Source: Abditibacteriota bacterium
GTDB taxonomy: Bacteria; Armatimonadota; UBA5829
Assembly (NCBI GenBank): GCA_017445025.1
Contig: JAFSVJ010000081.1
Span: 1-36,116 of the forward strand
Length of the DNA: 36,116 bases
Reading direction: 5' to 3'
This document shows positions 26,101 through 32,013 of this stretch, piece by piece (the first letter of the stretch is position 1; every line of letters begins with the position of its first letter). The notes under the pieces are model-generated. The model searched no databases. It was not told where the DNA came from and was given only the letters and a program-made list of their open reading frames with translations. The position numbers and the translations under genes were made by a program.

Positions 26101-26829
26101 ATGAAATTAACACCAATAATAAGATATTACAAAAAAAATACAACCGTTAAAATCAAGGATATAAGTGCTCTTGATGACATAAAATGGAAAACAGATCTCT
26201 CTTCTGATAATAATGATTATACATTTTCTTTTGTTCCTAAGCAAGACATAAAAGAAGATGGAAGTGTGGGGATTAAGATAGATTTTGAAGCCTGGTCTGT
26301 GGATAATTATGTATTAATGCCGGCTGCTGTATATAATGGCAATAGGTTTAAGACTTTTAAGATGGATTATCCGCCTTTAATTATGGTTAAGGAAGCCTAT
26401 GATGTCAATATGCCTCCTCATCAAAATGATGTTCCAAGATTAAATATAGACCCGGGAAACAGTAAAATTCAACTCTTAGCGGGAGATATGTCCACGCCTT
26501 GTATCGCCATTTTCTTTAAAGACAAAAAGGAAAGTTTATTTGTTTTCGGACCGGAGCAAGTTTCCGGTTTTGAGTGTGGATATGAAATAGAAGAATCTCA
26601 AGACAGAAAAAGTGCTTTCTTAACAGTTATGGCTCCCGGTGTTCGTTCCGGTCTTAAATATTGGGGTATGAAAATGGAAACAGAGAGTAAGGATAGGGGA
26701 AGAACCTTTACTTTAGGGGAAACCATATCCTTGCCTTTGGGGATTTATATAGATAAATGTGAAAATATTGAAGATTTTATGCCCTTTTTGTTCAGCACAG
26801 AGAGGTATATCATAAAGGGGAAATTATAA
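26101..26829 (+). CDS. Beta-sandwich N-terminal part of a split glycosidase-like protein
   Basis: The 242-aa product is mostly beta strands, with no signal peptide and no recognised family. It ends at TAA 26827 only nine codons after entering Y-I-I-K-G. The -1 frame stays open from here into the next ORF and reads K-G-E-I-I-N-D-L-P-L-S-K-S-F-E-L-I, which looks like natural protein sequence. So this is probably the N-terminal half of a protein of about 713 aa, as in six-hairpin glycosidases with a leading beta-sandwich. A slippery heptamer lies exactly at the switch. Confidence 0.65.
   Translation: MKLTPIIRYYKKNTTVKIKDISALDDIKWKTDLSSDNNDYTFSFVPKQDIKEDGSVGIKIDFEAWSVDNYVLMPAAVYNGNRFKTFKMDYPPLIMVKEAYDVNMPPHQNDVPRLNIDPGNSKIQLLAGDMSTPCIAIFFKDKKESLFVFGPEQVSGFECGYEIEESQDRKSAFLTVMAPGVRSGLKYWGMKMETESKDRGRTFTLGETISLPLGIYIDKCENIEDFMPFLFSTERYIIKGKL
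26814..26820 (+). other. Candidate -1 frameshift site A-AAG-GGG
   Basis: In the frame of the upstream ORF the heptamer fits X-XXY-YYZ (X = A, Y = G, Z = G). A -1 slip puts ribosomes into the frame that continues to 28241; without it they stop six bases later. A missing G in a run of five would give the same picture. Confidence 0.45.
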
Positions 26830-26987
26830 ACGACCTGCCATTATCTAAATCTTTTGAGCTTATTGAAGAAAAATATAACGAGTATAATTGGTTTCAAAGT
26901 GAAAAAGATGAAAAGTTAGCATTTTATAGAGTTGGTATAGGTGAAGGTGTTAACAATTTCTGGCAAACCGGTTGGATTGGGGGAGGA

Positions 26988-28241
26988 ATGATAACAGAAG
27001 CCTTCCTCATAGACGGGAATGCTTTATCAAAAGAAAGATCTGCAAAGAATCTTAAATTTATGTTAACCGAAAATCAAGTTGCATCCGGCTTTTTATACGG
27101 TTGTCATGATGGAGTTAAAGGTTATTCAGATGGCTTTGATGAGTCCCGTGATAATAATATGATATTAATCAGGAAAAATGCCGACGCTCTTTATTTTATA
27201 ATGAAAGAGCTACCTATATTGGAGAGTTTAGGATTTAAGGTAGATTATAAAGAAAATGTTAAGGCTTTGGCTGATGCTTTTGTCAGATTGTGGGAAAGAT
27301 ATGGTCAATTTGGGCAATTTATAGATTTATATACAGGTGATATACTTGTAGGTAATTCTCTGTCTTCTTCTACTGCCATTGGTGGCCTTGCTTTGGCTTG
27401 TGAATTTTTTGGAATAGAAAAATATGGCCAAGTTGCCAAAGAATCTTGTGATTATTATTATGAAAATTATACAAAGAAAGGCATTACAAACGGTGGTCCC
27501 GGAGAGATATTTGCGGCTTGTGACAGTGAGTCCGCTTCCGGTATATTGGATTCTTTCATAACTATGTATAATGTATTTAAAGATGAAAAGTATCTCTCTT
27601 ATGCTAAAAGTGCCGCAAATCAAGTGTTATCTTGGGTTATGAATTATGATTTTATATTTCCGAAAGATAGTTTGTTTGGAAAGTGGAATATAAAGACTTG
27701 CGGATCAGTCTTTGCCAATGTTCAAAATAAACATTCTGCTCCCGGTTACTGCACTCTCTCAGGGGACAGCCTTTTTGAACTTTACAGATTAACCGGTAAT
27801 GATATATATCTTAAATCTTTAAGATACACAGCCCATAATATAACCTCTTATCTTATTACCGAAGATAAAAAAAAGATAACGCCTGAAATAAAAGATCATA
27901 TTACAAATACCATGAATGAGCGTGTGGAAACCAGCGATTGGTTGGAGCCGGTTGGTGAAATATTTAAAGGGTCCTGTTGGTGTGAAGCAAGTGATGCCTT
28001 GACATATAGTGAAGTTCCCGGATTGTATATAGATAAAGATAAGGATATAGTTTTCCCTATTGACCATATAGAAATTGCAGATGTAGACAAAGACAGTTGG
28101 CAAATAAAGGTAAAAAATCCTACAAAATATGATATGAAATTGAAGGTATTTATAGAAAACGGAAATCCCCGCATAAATTATACAAGAGATTTCAAAATAA
28201 TAAATATGAACAAAGGTGAAACTGTAAATATTACTGTATAG
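26988..28241 (+). CDS. (alpha/alpha)6-barrel C-terminal part of the split glycosidase-like protein
   Basis: The first ATG in frame gives 417 aa, but the frame is open and protein-like back to 26814 (E-K-Y-N-E-Y-N-W-F-Q, then Y-R-V-G-I-G-E-G-V-N-N-F-W-Q-T-G-W). A GGGGGAGGA stretch touches the ATG too closely to be a good RBS. The body has repeated helical hairpins with G-N-S-L-S-S-S-T-A-I-G-G-L-A and N-G-G-P-G-E, typical of six-hairpin glycosidases, and a beta-rich tail. I do not recognise the exact family. Expression as a fusion with 26101-26829 by frameshift, or a broken gene, are the two readings. Confidence 0.65.
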   Translation: MITEAFLIDGNALSKERSAKNLKFMLTENQVASGFLYGCHDGVKGYSDGFDESRDNNMILIRKNADALYFIMKELPILESLGFKVDYKENVKALADAFVRLWERYGQFGQFIDLYTGDILVGNSLSSSTAIGGLALACEFFGIEKYGQVAKESCDYYYENYTKKGITNGGPGEIFAACDSESASGILDSFITMYNVFKDEKYLSYAKSAANQVLSWVMNYDFIFPKDSLFGKWNIKTCGSVFANVQNKHSAPGYCTLSGDSLFELYRLTGNDIYLKSLRYTAHNITSYLITEDKKKITPEIKDHITNTMNERVETSDWLEPVGEIFKGSCWCEASDALTYSEVPGLYIDKDKDIVFPIDHIEIADVDKDSWQIKVKNPTKYDMKLKVFIENGNPRINYTRDFKIINMNKGETVNITV

Positions 28242-28319
28242 AACAGACAAAGATTAGGGTTGACCATCTCCTCTTACTACGTGAGGGGATGACAATTAGG
28301 ATTCTTCCCGGGGGGTAAA

Positions 28320-28817
28320 ATGGGGATAAAAATAATAAAGCAAGGTATAAGCTCTGTAGAAGCTGATGCTATTGTAAATCCCGCAAACGAAGCTTTACAA
28401 GAAGGCGGTGGTGTTTGTGGTATTCTTTTTAGAGAATGCGGTCACAGAAGAGAATTACAAGAAGAGTGTAACAAATACGGCAGATGTGAAACCGGCAGTG
28501 CTGTCTTAACAAAAGCTTATGATTTAAAGGCTAAATATATAATTCATGCCGTGGGTCCTATTTGGCGAGGAGGTAATAACAACGAAGCGGAACTTTTATA
28601 TAATGCATATAAGTCAAGTCTAAACCTTGTAAAAGAATATGGTTTAAAGTCTGTAGTGTTTCCTCTGATTTCCGCCGGCATATTCGGTTATCCGGTAGAG
28701 GAGGCTTGGACTGTAGCCCTCACCGCTTGTAATGATTTTTCAAAAGAATATGATATAGAAATTATATTTGCGGTAATTGATGAAAAAATATATAATGTTG
28801 GTCAAAGTTTATTATAA
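28320..28817 (+). CDS. Macrodomain protein (YmdB/MacroD-like) with altered catalytic Asp
   Basis: This 165-aa protein aligns along its length with E. coli YmdB, an O-acetyl-ADP-ribose deacetylase: D-A-I-V-N-P-A-N, then G-G-G-V-C33-G, then H-A-V-G-P-I-W-R-G-G, then P-L-I-S-A-G-I-F-G-Y-P. The Asp of the YmdB G-G-V-D-G motif, implicated in catalysis, is Cys here, and the Ala of N-A-A-N is Pro. It may therefore bind ADP-ribose or a sugar nucleotide without efficient hydrolysis. A G-rich GGGGGG stretch is the only RBS candidate. It is 78 bases after the glycosidase gene and is followed by repeat DNA. No ADP-ribosyltransferase gene is nearby. Confidence 0.88.
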   Translation: MGIKIIKQGISSVEADAIVNPANEALQEGGGVCGILFRECGHRRELQEECNKYGRCETGSAVLTKAYDLKAKYIIHAVGPIWRGGNNNEAELLYNAYKSSLNLVKEYGLKSVVFPLISAGIFGYPVEEAWTVALTACNDFSKEYDIEIIFAVIDEKIYNVGQSLL

Positions 28818-29129
28818 TGAATAATGCAAAATTTATTTAAATCACAAATTACAAAAATGTCGAACTGCGTTCGATAAAGGTTAGCGGGTGTTTTAAATTA
28901 CAGGCGAGCCATGGTTAACATTCTGTCCCCCTAATCGCAAGATTGGGGGGTGGCAGTTGCGAAAGCAACTGACGGGGGGATGGAAATCTAAATTTTAAGG
29001 CCGGCTATGGTAAAATTGGTTTTAAACTAAAGTTTGTAGACGCCCCTATGAAGTTTAGACGCCGGTTTGCCCCCTATTTTCTCGCAGAAAATGGGGGTGT
29101 CGCCTCAGAAGAGGTTGAATTGCGGCAAT

Positions 29130-29180
29130 CTCGGGGTCCCCAAAAAGTTGAGCGAATAGCGAAAACTTTTAGGGGTGAGA
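29130..29180 (-). repeat. Hairpin repeat R2
   Basis: Reverse-complement relative of the hairpins at 30589-30636 and 35578-35625: outer TCTC/GAGA ends, GGGGTCCCC at one side and CTTTTAGGGG at the other. Confidence 0.7.
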
Positions 29181-29218
29181 AATAAGCATAGCTTTTTTGT
29201 AAAAACGACAACTGCTTG

Positions 29219-29262
29219 CCCAAATCCCAAAAAGTCTTAACGACTTTTCGGGAACCCTTGGG
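29219..29262 (+). repeat. Hairpin repeat R3
   Basis: CCCAAAAAGTC pairs with GACTTTTCGGG inside outer CCCAA/TTGGG arms. AAAACGAC/GTCGTTTT flank it as a further inverted repeat. Related to 35192-35237 and 35506-35556. Confidence 0.75.
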
Positions 29263-29511
29263 TCGTTTTTAGCAAAAGCCGGAAAATCTATGATTAAAAT
29301 CTTTATCATTAAAGATTTTTGACTAGACCGGGGGGCCTGCAGCCTAAATCTTGTAGAGTTTCTAAAAATGTATCACCCCCCCCTAAATCCCCTCTAACGC
29401 AGTAGGGGGGACTAAATGTTAATAATAGCATCCGTTAAACTCTCGAACCTGCCAACCTAAGGTGACCCTAAGCACCACTTTTTTGATTTTATATTTTTGA
29501 TTTTTGATTAT

Positions 29512-29536
29512 AAAAAAAAAGCCTCGTAAAGAGGCT
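29512..29536 (-). terminator. Terminator of pilin 3
   Basis: GCCTC/GAGGC hairpin followed on the minus strand by nine T, starting about 20 bases after the pilin 3 stop. Confidence 0.9.
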
Positions 29537-29552
29537 TTTATTTTTATAATTT

Positions 29553-29837
29553 TTATTGTGCGTCGGGATACCACCAACTTGAGTTTTCACTGCCACCCCA
29601 TATTCCGTCAGACATAGGACCGGAGTGATCTTTTACATATTTTGAGTGTCCGTCGGCAAATGTAAAGTTCATACCTCCAAGGTGTCTGCAATATGTGTGA
29701 CTGTCTCCACAAGTTGAAGAAACACAAGCTGATGTGTAACAGAAGTATGGACCACCAACATTGGCAGCTTTATCACCCTTTAAAACAGCAGTATCGGAAC
29801 AGAATACTAATTCTGAGGGGTTCTTAATAGTAGCCAT
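29553..29837 (-). CDS. Pilin 3, C-terminal H-X9-DG part
   Basis: This 94-aa segment is in the same frame as the upstream half, starting at ATG one codon after the in-frame TGA. It reads I-K-N-P-S-E-L-V-F-C-S-D, then R-H-L-G-G-M-N-F-T-F-A-D-G-H-S-K-Y (H-X9-DG), and ends in W-W-Y-P-D-A-Q. It is plainly the rest of pilin 3. A single base change (TGA to, for example, TCA) would restore one ORF of 250 codons. There is no RBS of its own. Confidence 0.8.
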   Translation of the reverse strand: MATIKNPSELVFCSDTAVLKGDKAANVGGPYFCYTSACVSSTCGDSHTYCRHLGGMNFTFADGHSKYVKDHSGPMSDGIWGGSENSSWWYPDAQ

Positions 29838-29840
29838 AGC

Positions 29841-30302
29841 TCATGCGCCGTTAGTTGCAGGGTCATTACCACCACCAAGCCATTTGTTGTATCCGTATCC
29901 CATTTGGTTCTTAAAACTTGGACATTCATACATTTTTATGTTTTTAACATAGGGCCAAATTTCGTCAGCCCAAGTGGTATATCCCCAACCTTGATGACTG
30001 GCAACAACAACTTCTGTCACAAAACCTGTTCCGTCACTGAGGTATGCATAATATGCACCGGGTCCTTCAGTAATAGGTGTTGGCTTTAACCATCCCCAAG
30101 AAAGAGGGTATGTTTCGTCATAGTCGTCTAAGTATAAGATTAGGGCTGTTCCTAATTGCTTACAATTAGACAGACAACTGGCTTGTCGGGCTTTTTCTCT
30201 TGCTTGAGCAAAAACGGGGAATAGAATTGCAGCAAGAATGGCTATTATTGCTATAACAACCAACAATTCTATTAATGTGAAACCTTTTAATTTGATTTTC
30301 AT
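29841..30302 (-). CDS. Prepilin-like protein, N-terminal part (pilin 3, interrupted)
   Basis: The 153-aa product has [14 protein letters not shown], the signature [13 protein letters not shown] and, later, K-M-Y-E-C-P-S-F then [10 protein letters not shown]. It stops at TGA (29841-29843) and the same frame continues into the H-X9-DG half. A perfect AAGGAGGA RBS, a consensus promoter and operator sites argue that it is expressed and regulated. Pilin 2 is broken about 15 codons nearer its N-terminus, close to the W-L-G-G motif. Confidence 0.85.
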   Translation of the reverse strand: MKIKLKGFTLIELLVVIAIIAILAAILFPVFAQAREKARQASCLSNCKQLGTALILYLDDYDETYPLSWGWLKPTPITEGPGAYYAYLSDGTGFVTEVVVASHQGWGYTTWADEIWPYVKNIKMYECPSFKNQMGYGYNKWLGGGNDPATNGA

Positions 30303-30353
30303 AATAGAAAATCCTCCTTAGTTAAATAGATGAGTAAATATTTTTCTTATTTA

Positions 30354-30390
30354 TGCAAAATTTTACACAAAATGATAAAAAATTTTACTC
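30354..30390. promoter_or_regulatory. Candidate LacI operators in pilin 3 leader
   Basis: TGCAAAATTTTACA (30354-30367) differs by one base from the palindrome TGTAAAATTTTACA found twice near the LacI gene. A half-site ATTTTAC lies at 30382-30388. Both are just downstream of the -10 element, where a repressor would block transcription. Confidence 0.65.
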
Positions 30391-30398
30391 CCACTTAT

Positions 30399-30428
30399 AT
30401 TATACCACATTTAAATAAGTTTTGTCAA
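30399..30428 (-). promoter_or_regulatory. Promoter of pilin 3
   Basis: Minus-strand TTGACA (30423-30428) and TATAAT (30399-30404), 18-bp spacer; both hexamers perfect. Confidence 0.88.
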
Positions 30429-30478
30429 GGGGTAAAAGGTGTTTTTTAGAAAAAAAGTGAATTTTTTTAAAATTTAAT

Positions 30479-30794
30479 CCCAAATGCCTCGAAAATCTCC
30501 AATTTTTTATAACGAAAATGCCTTCGCTCCCTAACGACGGACATTTTAGTAGACGCATAATTGCCTAAGCTCCCAATTTCTTTATAATTCTCACCCCTAA
30601 AAGTTTCATAAATAGGGCTTTTTGGGGACCCCGAGATATAATTGTGACTTTAATAAATTAAAGCCCCAATTCTTTTGAAATTGGGGCTTATCCACCGGCA
30701 ATATTCCATATTGCCTATTATTTGCTTAACAAAAATGTCCTGTTATGGTCCCTCGTCCTTTTCTATAAAAAATTGATCTTTTCGGTCATTTGGG
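30479..30794. mobile_element. Palindromic element B1 (316 bp) fused to LacI 3' end
   Basis: CCCAAATGCCTCGAAAA at the left and the complement of TTTTCGGTCATTTGGG at the right begin inverted repeats of about 33 bp that continue into AATTTTTTATA. Inside are TAGACGC, hairpin R7, and AAGCCCCAATT/AATTGGGGCTT (30661-30689), which can act as a terminator for the minus-strand LacI gene. The right arm overlaps LacI and encodes its last ten or so residues and stop. The spacer between the pilin 3 promoter and LacI holds nothing else. Confidence 0.75.
30589..30636 (+). repeat. Hairpin repeat R7 inside B1
   Basis: TCTCACCCCTAAAAG opposite CTTTTTGGGGACCCCGAGA. It is flanked by TATAATT on both sides, as if inserted with a 7-bp duplication; element B3 has the matching site without it. 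Confidence 0.75.
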
Positions 30795-31833
30795 CTTTAC
30801 CCACCGTATCCCTAATAACAAGTTCCGGTTCGATGGTTATTTGTATATGTTCTCTTGTATTATCATTTATTCTTTTTGATAACAAATGGATTGCGTGCTT
30901 ACCCATTAATGACAAATGGGAGTTTACAGAGGTTATTCTCGGAGTTGGCATGGATATAATATCCAGGTCATCAAAACCTGTTATGCTTAAGTCTTGTGGA
31001 ATGCGGACATTATATTTCTTTGCCAACTGACATAAAACATAAGCAAAAGTATCGTTTGTGCAGATTATGGCTGTAGGTTTATCTTTATCTTTAAGATATT
31101 TTTGAAATTCCACATCCATACGGTCTAATATGCTAACACTTGTCTTTTCCGAATAATCACAATATATTTTTTTATAAGAAATATTATAATAATCCAAACA
31201 AGTATAATATGAATATAATCTGTTTTGATCGTGAATGTATTTATAACTGGGTTTCCATAGAGCGATTTTTTCATGTCCCAAACTTATGAGATAATCAAAA
31301 ACTTTTTTGATTCCCGCAAAGTTGCTTGAAGCAACAGTATCGATAAAAGGGGTAAAACCTTCATAATGGTTAATTAAAACTGTTGGTAATAAATTATTAA
31401 ATTTTTGGATATCATTAAATTCTCCGTTAACGGAAACTACCAATCCGGAAAGATTACCTGTATTTATAAAATTATCAATTTCTTTCCATATATTTGGAGT
31501 TTTATCAAAGTTTTTAACCAAAAGGTTTCCGTTAAGTTCATTGACGGGTTTTTCCAAACCAAAAGTTAATCTGCCATAAAAGCTTGAAGTGTTATAACCG
31601 AGATTATATTCTATGGGGTTTGTGGTTTCGTTTAATAATCCTATTAGAGCAAATCCTATATTTCCTATATTGCCGTTAAGAGGGTTTTGGAGATACCCTC
31701 CTTCTTTGGCAAGCCTGATAATTTCTTTATGAATATCATTGGTTATGGGAGTTTTTTGGTTCATTACCCTTGAAACAGTGGCAACAGAAATATTAAGTTT
31801 TTTTGCTATTTCCGATAAGGTTATTTTATTCAT
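30763..31833 (-). CDS. LacI-family regulator
   Basis: This 356-aa protein has the LacI helix-turn-helix at residues 5-25 (T-L-S-E-I-A-K-K-L, then S-V-A-T-V-S-R-V-M-N), a hinge, and a sugar-binding core ending I-C-T-N-D-T-F-A-Y, then I-T-G-F-D-D-L, then I-T-S-V, then P-E-L-V-I-R-D-T. The last residues (A-Q-M-T-E-K-I-N-F-L) and the TAG come from the arm of element B1. It is probably a repressor of itself, pilin 3 and the secreted glycosidase, because the same palindrome lies at all three start regions. The effector sugar is unknown. Confidence 0.92.
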   Translation of the reverse strand: MNKITLSEIAKKLNISVATVSRVMNQKTPITNDIHKEIIRLAKEGGYLQNPLNGNIGNIGFALIGLLNETTNPIEYNLGYNTSSFYGRLTFGLEKPVNELNGNLLVKNFDKTPNIWKEIDNFINTGNLSGLVVSVNGEFNDIQKFNNLLPTVLINHYEGFTPFIDTVASSNFAGIKKVFDYLISLGHEKIALWKPSYKYIHDQNRLYSYYTCLDYYNISYKKIYCDYSEKTSVSILDRMDVEFQKYLKDKDKPTAIICTNDTFAYVLCQLAKKYNVRIPQDLSITGFDDLDIISMPTPRITSVNSHLSLMGKHAIHLLSKRINDNTREHIQITIEPELVIRDTVGKAQMTEKINFL

Positions 31834-31844
31834 AAATTACACCT

Positions 31845-31858
31845 TGTAAAATTTTACA
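31845..31858. promoter_or_regulatory. Operator TGTAAAATTTTACA at LacI gene
   Basis: A perfect 14-bp palindrome just downstream of the LacI -10 element, between promoter and ATG; implies autorepression. Confidence 0.75.
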
Positions 31859-31867
31859 CTCATATAT

Positions 31868-31897
31868 ATTATAACAATTTATACCAATAAATGTCAA
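31868..31897 (-). promoter_or_regulatory. LacI promoter
   Basis: Minus-strand TTGACA (31892-31897) and TATAAT (31868-31873), 18-bp spacer. Confidence 0.88.
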
Positions 31898-31924
31898 GCC
31901 TAAATGTTTCTAAACTTATATAAT

Positions 31925-31953
31925 TTGACTAAAATTTTAATTTTTGATATAAT
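31925..31953 (+). promoter_or_regulatory. Promoter of secreted glycosidase gene
   Basis: TTGACT (31925-31930) and TATAAT (31948-31953), 17-bp spacer, with extended TGA before the -10. AAGAGG (32002-32007) is the RBS for ATG 32014. Confidence 0.85.
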
Positions 31954-31983
31954 ATTATTGTATGTAATATTATGAAAAAGTGA

Positions 31984-31997
31984 TGTAAAATTTTACA
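31984..31997. promoter_or_regulatory. Operator TGTAAAATTTTACA at secreted glycosidase gene
   Basis: The second perfect copy, with one further symmetric base on each side (31983-31998), about 25 bases after the expected start site. Confidence 0.75.
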
Positions 31998-32013
31998 TAG
32001 CAAGAGGCGGTGT

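Larger units (their letters stand above)
28818..29511. repeat. Cluster of stem-loop repeats, no gene
   Basis: This gene-free stretch is a chain of hairpins. CCTAATC/GATTGGGG lies near 28930, CAGTTGC/GCAACTG near 28955-28970, CCCCCTATTTTCT/AGAAAATGGGGG near 29072-29098, and AATCTTT/AAAGATT near 29300. R2 and R3 are listed separately. The motif TAGACGC recurs (29039, 29056) as it does in the B elements. Base composition, with G and C runs, differs from the coding DNA. No promoter or RNA family was recognised. Confidence 0.65.

Noticed and set aside
28320..28817. Macrodomain antitoxin of a DarTG-like system
   Set aside because: No DarT-type ADP-ribosyltransferase is adjacent, and the protein resembles YmdB rather than DarG.
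13928..30302. TGA read as a sense codon throughout the genome
   Set aside because: All other long genes are free of in-frame TGA, tryptophan is encoded by TGG, and the kinase gene ends at TGA with a new gene start just after. The pilin cases are local.
1..30302. Type IV pilus or type II secretion operon
   Set aside because: Only pilin-like subunits are present; no ATPase, platform protein, secretin or prepilin peptidase gene is in the window.
30479..30794. Gene-end duplication around element B1 like those of A1-A3
   Set aside because: I compared the flanks and found no direct repeat of comparable length on both sides.
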